A stretch of DNA of 64,000 nucleotides. Source: Yersinia alsatica (GTDB lineage Bacteria; Pseudomonadota; Gammaproteobacteria; Enterobacterales; Enterobacteriaceae). The stretch lies in assembly GCF_902170305.1 (NCBI RefSeq), contig NZ_CABHWW010000009.1:269229-333228 (forward strand), given 5' to 3'. The notes under the pieces were generated by a model. The model was not told where the DNA came from. It saw nothing but the letters and a program-made list of their open reading frames with translations, and ran no database searches. The translations under genes were made by a program, and so were the position numbers. Below are positions 1-11,651 of the stretch, piece after piece (positions within the stretch are counted from its first letter, which is position 1; the number at the start of each line of letters is the position of its first letter).

Positions 1-37
1 CATTTCATTTATAACAAATGCAAGAGGGTTACACCCG

Positions 38-916
38 ATGGGAAAAGTGTTGGCACTGGATATCGGTGGAACAAAAATTGCTGCTGCGGTGGTGACAGAA
101 AGCGGCATGTTGGTTGGCCGTCAGCAGATAGCCACGCCACGAGGTGGCGCTGCGCAGCTGGCTATAGCGCTGGAAACGTTAATCGCGCCTTATCGGCATC
201 TGGTTGATTTTATAGCCGTTGCGTCAACCGGCATTATCAGTGGTGGGCGTCTGACAGCACTGAATCCCGCCAATCTTGGTGGGTTGGCTGATTTCCCGCT
301 GCAAGATTGTGTTCAATCAATTGCCGATTTGCCTTGTGTGCTACTCAACGATGGGCAAGCTGCGGCTTGGGCAGAGTATCAGGCGGTGAGTGGTGATTGC
401 GACAATATGATGTTTGTGACGGTTTCCACGGGAGTGGGCGGCGGCATCATTTTGAATAAAAAGCTGCTGGTGGGTCATCATGGATTGGCTGGGCACATTG
501 GCCACACGTTAGCTGATCCCCATGGCTTACTGTGTGGTTGTGGCCGCCGCGGGTGTGTCGAAAGTGTGGCTTCCGGCACGGCAATTGGTACGGAAACATT
601 GGGTTGGAAGCAACCAGTCGCTGCTGCCAAAGTGTTTGAAATGGCACAGCTTGGTCATATATCTGCTGAGAATATTATCAGCCGTTCCGCGACCGCCATT
701 GCTCAGATGCTGGCAGACATGAAAATGGCCCTGGATCTGGAGGTGGTGATTCTGGGGGGCAGTGTCGGTCTGGCGGTGGGATATTTAGAACGAGTGATTG
801 GTGCACAAAAAACATTACCAGAAATCTACCGAGTGCCGGTTCAGGCGGCGCATCATCGCCAGGATAGTGGCTTATTAGGGGCGGCACTGTGGGCCAGACA
901 TACCCTAGGTCATTGA
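38..916 (+). CDS. nanK: N-acetylmannosamine kinase (ROK family)
   Basis: ATP-dependent kinase converting N-acetylmannosamine to its 6-phosphate, the second step of sialic acid breakdown in the cytoplasm. The 292-residue protein opens with the ATP-binding motif DIGGTK (residues 8-13) and carries the ROK zinc motif [10 protein letters not shown] near residue 165, preceded by GHIGH. Length matches NanK. A purine-rich ribosome binding site (AAGAGGG) lies upstream of the ATG. Only 37 bases precede it, so any nanA/nanE partners lie outside the window. It is followed at 73 bases by nanQ, and the nanT transporter is 2 kb downstream, which separates it from other ROK sugar kinases. Family assignment is firm; the exact substrate is inferred from context. 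Confidence 0.93.
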   Translation: MGKVLALDIGGTKIAAAVVTESGMLVGRQQIATPRGGAAQLAIALETLIAPYRHLVDFIAVASTGIISGGRLTALNPANLGGLADFPLQDCVQSIADLPCVLLNDGQAAAWAEYQAVSGDCDNMMFVTVSTGVGGGIILNKKLLVGHHGLAGHIGHTLADPHGLLCGCGRRGCVESVASGTAIGTETLGWKQPVAAAKVFEMAQLGHISAENIISRSATAIAQMLADMKMALDLEVVILGGSVGLAVGYLERVIGAQKTLPEIYRVPVQAAHHRQDSGLLGAALWARHTLGH

Positions 917-974
917 CGCTGTAATCAACACTGCCGCGACACCCATGATTTTGGGTCTATATCTTTATAAGTAA

Positions 975-1454
<480 letters not shown>

Positions 1455-1511
1455 AACAGACCATGACAATGATTTTTATATAATAATAACGCACGTTATC
1501 TTTGACATCTT

Positions 1512-1534
1512 CCCCGGTCCCCCGGGGTTTTTTT
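1512..1534 (+). terminator. Rho-independent terminator after nanQ
   Basis: A 6-bp G+C stem, CCCCGG/CCGGGG, with loop TCCC is followed by seven T. It lies 58 bases after nanQ and ends the nanK-nanQ transcript before the regulator gene. Confidence 0.9.
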
Positions 1535-1650
1535 ATTGATCTCACCCTGCACCATGCTGCCATTTATCTTCACGAAGTGGGCCAATTATGTAATGATGCG
1601 CCCCAGAACTGTCTCCTGTCCGTCAACTTTCTTTCCCTTGAGGTGTCCGC

Positions 1651-2529
1651 GTGAAAACTGGTGCTCCCCGTTTTAAGCCAGGTAAAATCCTTGATGCCTT
1701 GGGTGCCATGCAAAATAGCCTCACTCGCTCAGCACAGCGTATTGCTGCTTATATCTTGACCGAGCCCGCCAACGTTACCCAACTCTCCATTGCTGAGCTC
1801 TCCTCGCTTACGCAAGCGGGTGAGGCCACGATTATCCGTTTCTGCCGGACGCTGGGTTATAAGGGGTTTCAGGATTTCAAAATGGACTTGGCCATTGAGG
1901 TGGCGACTCGTCATAACAGTGAAAACAGTCTGTTAGATGCTGATGTGCAGGAGGGGGACGATACACTGGCGATTGGCAGTAAATTGCAGTCGGCGATTAA
2001 TAACGTCCTGTCAGAGACACTCAATTTACTTTCTATCGAGAGTGTCGAGCAAGTGGTTAAGTTGCTGCGCCCAGCGGATCGCATCTGTATTTTTGGTGTC
2101 GGCTCATCGGGTATTACTGCGGAAGATGCCAAAGGTAAATTGATGCGCATCGGATTACGCGTTGATGCGGCTACCAATAACCATTTTATGTATATGCAAG
2201 CCTCTTTGATGCGCCCCGGTGATGTGGCCATTGGTATCAGTCATTCGGGAACGTCGGCGGAAACAGTGCAGGCATTGAAATTGGCAAAGCAGGCCGGTGC
2301 CACCACGGTAGCCTTGACCCACAATATGGGCTCCACCATTACTGAGCTGGCAGATTATGTGCTGATCAATGGTAACCGTCAGGGGCAGTTGCAGGGTGAT
2401 TCTATTGGTACCAAAATCGCGCAATTATTTGTTTTGGACTTGATTTACGCCTTGCTGGTTAAAGCCGATCCGGCTCAGGCAGAGAGCATTAAACGCAAAA
2501 CCACTCAAGCCGTCAGCCAAAATGGATGA
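1651..2529 (+). CDS. nanR: RpiR/MurR-type transcriptional regulator of sialic acid genes
   Basis: A 292-residue regulator with an N-terminal RpiR helix-turn-helix (about residues 10-85, including the segment SIAELSSLTQAGEATIIRF) and a C-terminal SIS sugar-phosphate-binding domain (about 125-265, with GVGSSGITAEDAKGK and SHSGTSAETVQALK). Proteins of this type sense phosphosugars. Set between nanQ and nanT, it most likely controls the nan genes, as the RpiR-type NanR does in Vibrio; E. coli uses an unrelated GntR-type NanR. Start is GTG with GAGGT eight bases upstream. It has its own transcription unit, since a terminator precedes it. The symbol is given by function and context, not by E. coli orthology. 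Confidence 0.8.
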   Translation: MKTGAPRFKPGKILDALGAMQNSLTRSAQRIAAYILTEPANVTQLSIAELSSLTQAGEATIIRFCRTLGYKGFQDFKMDLAIEVATRHNSENSLLDADVQEGDDTLAIGSKLQSAINNVLSETLNLLSIESVEQVVKLLRPADRICIFGVGSSGITAEDAKGKLMRIGLRVDAATNNHFMYMQASLMRPGDVAIGISHSGTSAETVQALKLAKQAGATTVALTHNMGSTITELADYVLINGNRQGQLQGDSIGTKIAQLFVLDLIYALLVKADPAQAESIKRKTTQAVSQNG

Positions 2530-2691
2530 CCGGTAATACATTTCCTGCTGCAATACTTAGCCACCGTGGCGGTGATATTCTCCCCGCGGTGGTAAACACC
2601 TCCCCATCCTGTTGTTAGTCTCACTCTATTCAGCATTTCGCCATCTTTGTCACGTTTTAGACACATTGTGATTGAAATAGCGGGCTGATCT

Positions 2692-2745
2692 TATACACTC
2701 AAATGGAGTTTTACTCCTTTGTTGTATTTTGTTTGGAGTAAAACC
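2692..2745. promoter_or_regulatory. Putative nanT promoter and repressor operator
   Basis: The 357-base gap before nanT holds a palindrome GGAGT-TTT-ACTCC at 2705-2717. A second, inverted copy of the same element, GGAGTAAAACC, lies at 2735-2745. A TATACA sequence at 2692-2697 could be a -10 box just upstream. Two related half-palindromes immediately after a -10 box is a usual layout for repressor sites; the RpiR-type regulator next door is the natural candidate. No good -35 box is seen, so the promoter itself is weakly supported. Confidence 0.45.
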
Positions 2746-2871
2746 ACATAAATATAAATGTGGCGAGAACCGTCTGGTAGTGACAGATTAAGTGTTGTTA
2801 AACAATCAGTTGCTAAGGTTAAACCTGCCGCGAGGAAAACAGTTTCTGCCAGTGAACTTAGCTGGTGGTAG

Positions 2872-4413
<1,542 letters not shown>

Positions 4414-4448
4414 GCTTTTATCTCCTTTATTTTTGGTACTGCATGGGC

Positions 4449-4484
4449 CACTTGCCGCCTGCCTGCAGTGCCAATAACGTTGGA
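4449..4484 (+). repeat. Partial copy of an intergenic palindromic repeat
   Basis: These 36 bases match the right arm of the repeat at 41783-41896 at about 27 of 36 positions, including CTTGC.GCCT, CTGCA and GCCAAT.AC.TTGG. Only this arm is recognisable here. It lies between the nanT stop and its terminator. Confidence 0.45.
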
Positions 4485-4501
4485 TAGGTCGAAGAGTATT
4501 G

Positions 4502-4527
4502 CCCAGCGCAGGTCGGCTGGGTTTTTT
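4502..4527 (+). terminator. Rho-independent terminator after nanT
   Basis: Stem CCCAGC/GCTGGG with an 8-base loop is followed by six T. Confidence 0.9.
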
Positions 4528-4608
4528 ACTGGGCGAGGAACAGCAAAATAAGGCGCTGGCGACCTGCGTTGTGACTGGCTTAGAGCATTTGATACTTGAA
4601 CATCACTA

Positions 4609-4650
4609 AACGGTATATAAAACCGTTATAGGTATGCACCTAGTTATAAA
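4609..4650 (+). promoter_or_regulatory. Putative cysP promoter region with inverted repeat
   Basis: An inverted repeat AACGGT-N7-ACCGTT lies at 4609-4627, and a good -10 box TATAAA at 4645-4650 about 80 bases before the cysP start. The sequence at the -35 distance (ACCGTT) is poor, as expected for an activator-dependent promoter. CysB with acetylserine activates this operon in enterobacteria; the assignment of this repeat to CysB is inference. Confidence 0.4.
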
Positions 4651-4729
4651 TACACTGAACATATTACAGCTCATCATTCGTAATGAATGGCAAATGCTTG
4701 GTGAATAAACTCAGTGAATAAGGTGCAGA

Positions 4730-5767
4730 ATGAAACAGAATTCAGTGACGAAAAGTACCCGTAAAGGATTAACCCGTGCCGCCTTATTAAGCGCGTTAAT
4801 TTTCAGCAGTGCAACAGTCTCTGCCACTGAGTTGCTCAATAGCTCTTATGATGTCTCCCGCGAGTTATTCACCGCATTGAATCCGGGTTTCCAGCAACAA
4901 TGGGAACAACAAAACCCCGGTGACAAACTGACTATCAAGCAATCCCATGCCGGTTCCTCCAAGCAAGCGCTGGCTATCTTGCAGGGGCTAAAAGCGGATG
5001 TGGTGACCTACAACCAAGTGACGGATGTGCAAATTTTGCATGACCGCGGCAATTTGATCCCGGCTGACTGGCAAGCTCGCCTGCCAAATAACAGCTCGCC
5101 ATTCTACTCCACCATGGCTTTCTTGGTGCGCAAAGACAATCCTAAGAATATTCACAGTTGGGATGATTTAGTGCGCGAGGACGTCAAACTGGTGTTCCCG
5201 AATCCCAAAACCTCAGGTAATGGCCGTTACACCTATCTGGCGGCGTGGGGTGCGACTCAGCAAGCTAATGGTCAGGATGAAGCTAAAACCCGCGACTGGA
5301 TGAAGCGTTTTCTGAAAAACGTGGTGGTATTTGATACTGGCGGCCGTGGTGCAACCACCACTTTCGTTGAGCGCGGTTTGGGTGATGTGCTGATCAGTTT
5401 CGAATCTGAAGTGAACAACATCCGCAAAGAGTATGGCAGTGACAAATATGAAGTGATTGTTCCGCCGGTCGATATCTTGGCGGAATTCCCAGTGGCTTGG
5501 GTGGATAAAAATGTTGAGAAAAATGGCACTGAAAAAGCCGCCATTGCTTACCTCACCTACCTTTATAGCCCTCCGGCACAGCAGGTTATCACCAGCTTTA
5601 ATTACCGCGTCTATGACAAAGCGGCAATGGAAGCGGCTAAATCTCAATTCCCAGAAACCAAATTATTCCGTGTTGAAGAGCAGTTTGGTAGCTGGCCACA
5701 AGTAATGAGTACCCATTTCGTGACCGGTGGTGAGTTGGATAAATTGTTAGCGGAAGGGCATCAGTAA
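4730..5767 (+). CDS. cysP: Thiosulfate/sulfate-binding periplasmic protein
   Basis: Periplasmic solute receptor of the sulfate/thiosulfate ABC importer, 345 residues. It has a basic N-terminus and a hydrophobic core ([15 protein letters not shown]) with probable signal cleavage after residue 32. The mature part follows E. coli CysP closely: [60 protein letters not shown] and [12 protein letters not shown], which are the anion-binding loops of the SulP/Sbp type. Being first in a cysPTWAM operon separates it from Sbp. Its stop codon overlaps the cysT start (TAATG), so the two are translationally coupled. Confidence 0.96.
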   Translation: MKQNSVTKSTRKGLTRAALLSALIFSSATVSATELLNSSYDVSRELFTALNPGFQQQWEQQNPGDKLTIKQSHAGSSKQALAILQGLKADVVTYNQVTDVQILHDRGNLIPADWQARLPNNSSPFYSTMAFLVRKDNPKNIHSWDDLVREDVKLVFPNPKTSGNGRYTYLAAWGATQQANGQDEAKTRDWMKRFLKNVVVFDTGGRGATTTFVERGLGDVLISFESEVNNIRKEYGSDKYEVIVPPVDILAEFPVAWVDKNVEKNGTEKAAIAYLTYLYSPPAQQVITSFNYRVYDKAAMEAAKSQFPETKLFRVEEQFGSWPQVMSTHFVTGGELDKLLAEGHQ

Positions 5768-6600
5768 TGTTGTCGGCATCCAGTAAACGGGTTCTGCCCG
5801 GATTTACCCTCAGTCTTGGGAGCAGCCTGCTTTACACCTGCCTGATCTTGTTATTACCCCTCAGTGCATTAGTGATGCAGGTCGCCCAGATGAGTTGGGC
5901 ACAATACTGGGAGGTGATTACTAATCCTCAGGTGGTCGCCGCTTATAAAGTGACCTTACTGGCTGCGGGCGTGGCGAGTGTATTTAATGCGGTATTTGGC
6001 ATGTTGATGGCTTGGATCTTAACGCGCTATCAATTTCCCGGCCGCAGTTTACTGGATGGCTTGATGGACTTGCCATTTGCGCTGCCGACGGCGGTAGCAG
6101 GGCTGACATTGGCAACACTGTTCTCCACCACCGGCTGGTACGGTGCTTGGTTAAACGAGTTCGGCATCAAAGTTTCCTTTACCTGGCTTGGGATTGCCGT
6201 CGCTATGGCTTTCACCAGCTTGCCATTTGTGGTGCGCACGGTGCAGCCGGTATTGGAAGAGTTAGGGCCAGAATATGAAGAAGCGGCAGAAACCTTGGGG
6301 GCCAGCCGCTGGCAAAGTTTCCGTTTAGTGGTGATGCCAGAACTGGCTCCGGCATTGTTAGCGGGCACGGCATTATCCTTTACCCGCAGTCTGGGTGAGT
6401 TCGGCGCAGTTATCTTTATTGCTGGCAATATCGCGTGGAAAACTGAAGTGACCTCGCTGATGATTTTCATCCGCTTACAAGAATTTGATTACCCGGCAGC
6501 CAGTGCCATCGCCTCCGTAATTTTGGCGGTTTCACTGGTGCTGCTGTTTGGTATTAACACCTTACAAAGCCGCTTCGGTCGGCGGATAGGCGGGCACTAA
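5767..6600 (+). CDS. cysT: Sulfate/thiosulfate ABC transporter permease CysT (CysU)
   Basis: First of two inner-membrane permeases of the sulfate/thiosulfate importer, 277 residues with about six to seven membrane spans. The cytoplasmic EAA loop that docks on the ATPase is seen as EAAETLGASRWQSFRLVVMPEL around residues 175-195. The start overlaps the cysP stop and the stop overlaps the cysW start, both as TAATG, so the permeases are made in step. Length and order match the enterobacterial operon. Confidence 0.95.
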   Translation: MLSASSKRVLPGFTLSLGSSLLYTCLILLLPLSALVMQVAQMSWAQYWEVITNPQVVAAYKVTLLAAGVASVFNAVFGMLMAWILTRYQFPGRSLLDGLMDLPFALPTAVAGLTLATLFSTTGWYGAWLNEFGIKVSFTWLGIAVAMAFTSLPFVVRTVQPVLEELGPEYEEAAETLGASRWQSFRLVVMPELAPALLAGTALSFTRSLGEFGAVIFIAGNIAWKTEVTSLMIFIRLQEFDYPAASAIASVILAVSLVLLFGINTLQSRFGRRIGGH

Positions 6601-7475
6601 TGGCTGATATCTCGGAATTTAACGGTGTGGCTCGTCCGCCGATTAACTGGGGTAAATGGACGCTAATCGCCATTGGCGCGCTGTTCTCGTTTTTACTGTT
6701 GGTGATCCCGATGGTGTGGATCTTCATCACCGCCTTTTCGAAAGGGTTTGAGGTGGTGGTTCAGAATTTAGTCGACCCCGATATGCTACACGCCATCTGG
6801 CTGACGGTTTTGGTCGCGCTGATTACTGTCCCGGTCAATCTGGTGTTTGGCGTGGTGCTGGCTTGGCTAGTGACCCGATTTGTCTTCCCCGGCCGCCAGT
6901 TATTGATGACGTTAATTGATATCCCGTTTGCTGTCTCGCCAGTGGTGGCCGGTTTGATGTACCTGCTGTTTTACGGCTCAAACGGCATGGTGGGCGGCTG
7001 GCTGGACTCTCACGACATCCAATTGATGTTCTCGTGGCCCGGCATGGTGCTGGTGACCATCTTTGTCACCTGCCCGTTTGTGGTACGCGAATTGGTGCCG
7101 GTGATGATGAGTCAGGGCAGTCAGGAAGATGAGGCGGCGGTGTTACTCGGCGCTTCTGGCTGGCAGATGTTCCGTCGTGTGACGCTGCCTAATATTCGCT
7201 GGGCGCTGCTGTATGGCGTGGTGTTGACCAATGCCCGTGCCATCGGCGAGTTTGGCGCAGTATCTGTGGTATCCGGTTCTATTCGTGGCGAGACCTACAC
7301 CTTACCGCTGCAAGTTGAGTTGCTGCATCAGGATTACAACACGGCCGGGGCATTTACTGCCGCCGCATTATTAACCTTGATGGCAATCGTAACCCTTTTT
7401 CTGAAAAGTGGCCTGCAATGGCGCTTAGCGCGTCAAGTCATTCGTCTCGAACAGGAGCAAAAGCATGAGCATTGA
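6600..7475 (+). CDS. cysW: Sulfate/thiosulfate ABC transporter permease CysW
   Basis: Second permease subunit, 291 residues, pairing with CysT in the membrane. Hydrophobic spans occupy roughly residues 20-45, 68-95, 100-125, 140-165, 205-230 and 250-275. The EAA loop reads [22 protein letters not shown] at about 178-199. It overlaps cysA by 11 bases at its 3' end, another sign of tight coupling within the operon. Confidence 0.95.
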   Translation: MADISEFNGVARPPINWGKWTLIAIGALFSFLLLVIPMVWIFITAFSKGFEVVVQNLVDPDMLHAIWLTVLVALITVPVNLVFGVVLAWLVTRFVFPGRQLLMTLIDIPFAVSPVVAGLMYLLFYGSNGMVGGWLDSHDIQLMFSWPGMVLVTIFVTCPFVVRELVPVMMSQGSQEDEAAVLLGASGWQMFRRVTLPNIRWALLYGVVLTNARAIGEFGAVSVVSGSIRGETYTLPLQVELLHQDYNTAGAFTAAALLTLMAIVTLFLKSGLQWRLARQVIRLEQEQKHEH

Positions 7476-8556
7476 GATTGATAATATCAGCAAGTATTTT
7501 GGTCGTACCAAAGTACTGAACAACATCTCACTGGATATTCCTTCTGGTCAGATGGTGGCTCTGCTTGGCCCATCCGGTTCGGGGAAAACAACCCTGTTGC
7601 GCATCATTGCCGGGCTAGAGAACCAGAATGCCGGGCGCTTAAGTTTTCACGGTACTGATGTCAGCCGCCTGCATGCTCGGGATCGGCGCGTCGGTTTTGT
7701 GTTCCAGCATTATGCTCTGTTCCGCCATATGACTGTGTTCGATAACATTGCCTTCGGTTTGACGGTATTACCACGGCGCGAACGCCCGAATGCCGCGGCG
7801 ATCAAGCAGAAAGTGGCGCAGTTGTTGGAGATGGTGCAATTAGGCCATCTGGCTAACCGTTATCCCTCTCAACTTTCTGGCGGCCAGAAACAGCGGGTTG
7901 CTTTGGCACGCGCGCTGGCGGTTGAGCCGCAAATCCTGCTGCTGGATGAGCCTTTCGGTGCGCTGGATGCACAGGTGCGTAAAGAGTTGCGCCGCTGGTT
8001 GCGCCAGCTACACGAAGAACTGAAATTCACCAGTGTTTTTGTGACTCATGATCAGGAAGAGGCCATGGAAGTGGCGGATCGCGTGGTGGTGATGAGTCAG
8101 GGCAATATTGAGCAGGTCGGGACGCCAGATGAAGTGTGGCGTGATCCTGCCACCCGTTTTGTGCTGGAATTCCTCGGTGAAGTTAACCGCCTGAGTGGTG
8201 AAATTCGTGGCTCACAACTGTTTATCGGTGCCCATCATTGGCCGCTGGATTTAGCGCCGATGCATCAGGGCAGTGTCGATTTATTCCTGCGCCCTTGGGA
8301 GATGGAAGTCAGCACACAATCCAGTGACCGCTGCCCATTGCCGGTTCAGGTACTGGAAGTCAGCCCACGCGGCCATTTCTGGCAACTGACAGTGCAACCT
8401 ATTGGCTGGCATCAAGATCCGATCAGTGTTGTGCTGCCAGAGGGCAATATTGACGCCCCGGTACGCGGCAATCGCTACTATGTTGGCGGATTAAATGCCC
8501 GCTTATATTCTGGCGATCAATTATTGCAACCCATTGCTTTAGCCCAAAGCGCCTGA
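7465..8556 (+). CDS. cysA: Sulfate/thiosulfate import ATP-binding protein CysA
   Basis: ATPase subunit that powers CysTW, 363 residues. Walker A is GPSGSGKTT at residues 35-43; the ABC signature LSGGQKQR follows at about 133-140, Walker B ILLLDEP shortly after, and the switch histidine in VTHD. The C-terminal 120 residues form the TOBE-type regulatory extension usual for CysA. The start lies inside the end of cysW, with AGGAGC six bases upstream. About 95 bases then separate it from cysM. Confidence 0.96.
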   Translation: MSIEIDNISKYFGRTKVLNNISLDIPSGQMVALLGPSGSGKTTLLRIIAGLENQNAGRLSFHGTDVSRLHARDRRVGFVFQHYALFRHMTVFDNIAFGLTVLPRRERPNAAAIKQKVAQLLEMVQLGHLANRYPSQLSGGQKQRVALARALAVEPQILLLDEPFGALDAQVRKELRRWLRQLHEELKFTSVFVTHDQEEAMEVADRVVVMSQGNIEQVGTPDEVWRDPATRFVLEFLGEVNRLSGEIRGSQLFIGAHHWPLDLAPMHQGSVDLFLRPWEMEVSTQSSDRCPLPVQVLEVSPRGHFWQLTVQPIGWHQDPISVVLPEGNIDAPVRGNRYYVGGLNARLYSGDQLLQPIALAQSA

Positions 8557-8652
8557 TAAGTTTTTCTTCTTTTTGTAGACACAGAATCATACCCTCCCTC
8601 CTTGAAGTGGCTGCGAAAACCGCCGAGGAAGGGTATTTAATAGGTAATTAAC

Positions 8653-9534
8653 GTGACGACCCTTGAACAATGCATCGGCAATACACCACTGGTAAAACTG
8701 CAGCGCTTGAGCCAAGGGCTGAATGCCCAAATTTGGGTAAAACTGGAAGGTAATAATCCGGCGGGTTCGGTAAAAGACCGCGCGGCACTCGCCATGATCC
8801 AGCAGGCCGAGCTACGTGGGGAAATTGCGCCGGGTGATGTATTGATTGAGGCAACCAGCGGGAATACCGGCATTGCATTGGCGATGATCGCCGCCATGAA
8901 AGGGTATCGGCTGAAATTACTGATGCCGGAAAACATGAGTCAGGAGCGGCAGGCCGCCATGCGCGCCTACGGAGCAGAGCTTATTTTGGTCAGCCGCGAG
9001 CAAGGTATGGAAGGCGCGCGCGATCAGGCATTAATGATGCAGGCTGATGGGCAAGGTAAGGTGCTGGATCAGTTTAATAATACCGATAATCCGTATGCGC
9101 ATTTCATTGGCACCGGGCCAGAGATTTGGCAACAAACTGCCGGTGAAGTGAGCCATTTTGTCTCCAGCATGGGCACCACCGGCACCATTACCGGTGTTAG
9201 CCAGTACCTGAAAAGCCAAAACCCACAGGTTAAGGTCATTGGCCTACAACCGGCGGAAGGTAGCAGTATTCCGGGGATACGCCGTTGGTCAGCAGAATAT
9301 ATGCCGGGGATTTTCCGCCCCGAACTGGTGGATCACGTCCTGGATATCAGTCAACTCTCTGCTGAACAGACCATGCGCCGTCTGGCAACGGAGGAGGGGA
9401 TCTTCTGTGGCGTCAGTTCCGGCGGAGCAGTCGCCGGAGCTTTACAAGTGGCGGCTGAAAACCCCGGCGCAGTGATTGTGGCGATTATATGCGACCGCGG
9501 AGATCGCTATCTATCGACTGGGGTTTTTGACTAA
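8653..9534 (+). CDS. cysM: Cysteine synthase B (O-acetylserine sulfhydrylase B)
   Basis: PLP enzyme making cysteine from O-acetylserine; the B isozyme can also use thiosulfate to give S-sulfocysteine, fitting its place in the thiosulfate uptake operon. The 293-residue sequence has the PLP lysine K41 in NPAGSVKDRAA and the phosphate-binding EATSGNTGIAL loop. The start is GTG; the N-terminus MTTLEQCIGNTPLVKL then aligns with E. coli CysM. The C-terminus ends at STGVFD, slightly shorter than in E. coli. A second isozyme gene, cysK, lies at 18.2 kb. Confidence 0.95.
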   Translation: MTTLEQCIGNTPLVKLQRLSQGLNAQIWVKLEGNNPAGSVKDRAALAMIQQAELRGEIAPGDVLIEATSGNTGIALAMIAAMKGYRLKLLMPENMSQERQAAMRAYGAELILVSREQGMEGARDQALMMQADGQGKVLDQFNNTDNPYAHFIGTGPEIWQQTAGEVSHFVSSMGTTGTITGVSQYLKSQNPQVKVIGLQPAEGSSIPGIRRWSAEYMPGIFRPELVDHVLDISQLSAEQTMRRLATEEGIFCGVSSGGAVAGALQVAAENPGAVIVAIICDRGDRYLSTGVFD

Positions 9535-9552
9535 AATACTGGTGCTGGTATT

Positions 9553-9581
9553 GGGCCGCCGTCCAGTGGCCCGACTCTTTT
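9553..9581 (+). terminator. Possible terminator after cysM
   Basis: A five-bp stem GGGCC/GGCCC with a 10-base loop is followed by GACTCTTTT. The stem is short and the T tract interrupted, so support is weak, but the position directly after cysM fits. Confidence 0.4.
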
Positions 9582-9638
9582 GAAGCTGCAGCGCGGTAAA
9601 GAGAGCCAGTCGAATATCAGCCGATCGAATAACTGATT

Positions 9639-11648
9639 TTACTCCCGTTCCAGTGCCCTGATTGGGTCCATTTCTGCCGCCCGCTTGGCGGGGAAAAAAC
9701 CAAAGATCACGCCAATCAAGCTGGAACAGATAAACGCCGTAATAATCGATGTGGCGGAGTAAACCATCGAAAAGTTACTGCTGAATTGACTGAACACCAA
9801 GCCAATCCCCAGAGATAACACCACCCCGAGGCACCCGCCCAGTAAACACACCAGCACCGCCTCAATTAAAAATTGCTGCATAATATCGCTGGCACGCGCG
9901 CCCACCGCCATGCGTACGCCAATCTCTCGGGTGCGCTCAGTGACTGAAACCAACATGATATTCATCACCCCAATCCCACCGACCACCAATGAAATAACCG
10001 CTATCATTGATACCAGCAATGTCATCGTCGAGGTGGTTTTCTCAATGGTTTGACGAATACTGTCGGTGTTCATGACGAAAAAATCCTGTGTCCCGTGGCG
10101 TTGCGTCAGCAGCTTGCTCACCCCCTGTTCGGCATTAGCCAGATCGATATCATCGTTCACGCGCACGGTGATGCTTTTCAAATAGGACTGCCCGAGCATA
10201 CGTTTCATGGCGGTGGTATAAGGGATCCACACGTTGAGATTCTCGTCGCTGCCAAATCCACTCTGTTTTCTGGCCGCGACACCAATCACCCGGCAGGGCA
10301 GTGAGCCGAGTAAAATGACTTTTCCAAGCGCTGTTTCGCCATTGGGAAACAGCTTATCGCGGGTGTTTTCATCAATCACGGCTTCCTGCATCAGGTTATT
10401 GACACTGGTGCGGTTAAAGGCCATTCCTTGGTCGATGGTATAACCGCGCACCAAAAAATATTGCTCGCCAACCCCATTTACCGTGCCGCTCACTGACTTA
10501 TTGCCATAGCGCAGCGTGGCACTGGTGGCGACTGTCGGGGTGACGCTATGAATATAGCCTTGCTGCGCCAGTGCATCGGCGTCGGTGGCCCGCAATGTGT
10601 GAATTGCCGCAGAGCGCATATCACCGAAATCTTTACCGGGGAAAATCTCTAATGTGCTGGTGCCCATGGCGCTGATGTTCGCCAGAACTTGCTGTTGCGA
10701 CCCTTTGCCCAGCGCCACCACCGAGACCACAGAAGCAATGCCGATAATAATCCCCAGCATGGTTAATAGGGTGCGCAGACGTTGCGATGACATTGCCAGC
10801 AAGGCCATTCTGAATGCTTCTTGCAGGCGGTCACACTGTGCTCTCCAAGGGGATAGCGGAGCTTTATTGGTGATGTCTGAATCTTTTTCAAGGTCGCTCA
10901 CTTGCGGCTCTATTTTTGCTGATGCAACTTGCGGCTTTTGCCTATCAGCAATGACTTCACCGTCTCGAAGTTCGATAATTCGCTGAGCATGTTCAGCAAT
11001 CGACATGTCATGAGTGACAATAACGACCGTATGGCCTTGCCGATGTAAGTTCTTGAGAATATTTAATACTTCATTGCCGCTATGAGTATCGAGTGCGCCG
11101 GTAGGTTCATCGGCCAGAATCACCTCTCCGCCATTCATCAGTGCTCTGGCAATACTGACTCGCTGCTGCTGCCCACCAGAAAGCTGGCTTGGGCGATAAT
11201 CCAGCCGGTCTGCCAGCCCAAGGCGTGACAATAGGTTAGTTGCCCGCTGACGCCGCTCCTCGCGCTCAATGCCCGCGTAAATCGCCGGAATCTCAACATT
11301 TTCCCGCGCATTTAAATCATTCAGTAAATGGTAGCGCTGAAAAATAAAACCAAAGTGTTCGCGGCGTAATTCAGCTAATGCATCCCTATCCAGATGCAAA
11401 GGAATACGCCCAGCCACCAGATACTCACCTGAGCTGGGTTTATCCAGGCACCCGAGAATATTCATCAGGGTTGATTTACCGGAGCCGGATGCCCCGACGA
11501 TGGCCACCATTTCGCCACGGTGAATGGTTAGATTGATATTTTTTAATACTCGAACGGTTGCTTCACCCGTGGCTTTATCGCCAATACTAAACCAACGGCT
11601 AACGTTATTGAGTTGCAGTAAAATCTTATTTTGGTTGATATCTGGCAT
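9639..11648 (-). CDS. macB: MacB-type macrolide/peptide efflux ATPase-permease
   Basis: Inner-membrane ABC exporter of the tripartite MacAB-TolC type, 669 residues. The N-terminal ATPase has Walker [10 protein letters not shown] at residues 52-60 and the signature LSGGQQQR at about 156-163, followed by [11 protein letters not shown]. After a charged linker come a first membrane span near 290-310, a large periplasmic domain, and three C-terminal spans beginning near 545 ([28 protein letters not shown]), the MacB/FtsX layout. It lies three bases after macA. It is slightly longer than E. coli MacB, mainly in the linker, and it does not sit in the E. coli macAB neighbourhood, so it may be a paralogue with a different substrate. 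Confidence 0.85.
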   Translation of the reverse strand: MPDINQNKILLQLNNVSRWFSIGDKATGEATVRVLKNINLTIHRGEMVAIVGASGSGKSTLMNILGCLDKPSSGEYLVAGRIPLHLDRDALAELRREHFGFIFQRYHLLNDLNARENVEIPAIYAGIEREERRQRATNLLSRLGLADRLDYRPSQLSGGQQQRVSIARALMNGGEVILADEPTGALDTHSGNEVLNILKNLHRQGHTVVIVTHDMSIAEHAQRIIELRDGEVIADRQKPQVASAKIEPQVSDLEKDSDITNKAPLSPWRAQCDRLQEAFRMALLAMSSQRLRTLLTMLGIIIGIASVVSVVALGKGSQQQVLANISAMGTSTLEIFPGKDFGDMRSAAIHTLRATDADALAQQGYIHSVTPTVATSATLRYGNKSVSGTVNGVGEQYFLVRGYTIDQGMAFNRTSVNNLMQEAVIDENTRDKLFPNGETALGKVILLGSLPCRVIGVAARKQSGFGSDENLNVWIPYTTAMKRMLGQSYLKSITVRVNDDIDLANAEQGVSKLLTQRHGTQDFFVMNTDSIRQTIEKTTSTMTLLVSMIAVISLVVGGIGVMNIMLVSVTERTREIGVRMAVGARASDIMQQFLIEAVLVCLLGGCLGVVLSLGIGLVFSQFSSNFSMVYSATSIITAFICSSLIGVIFGFFPAKRAAEMDPIRALERE

Positions 11649-11651
11649 CAG

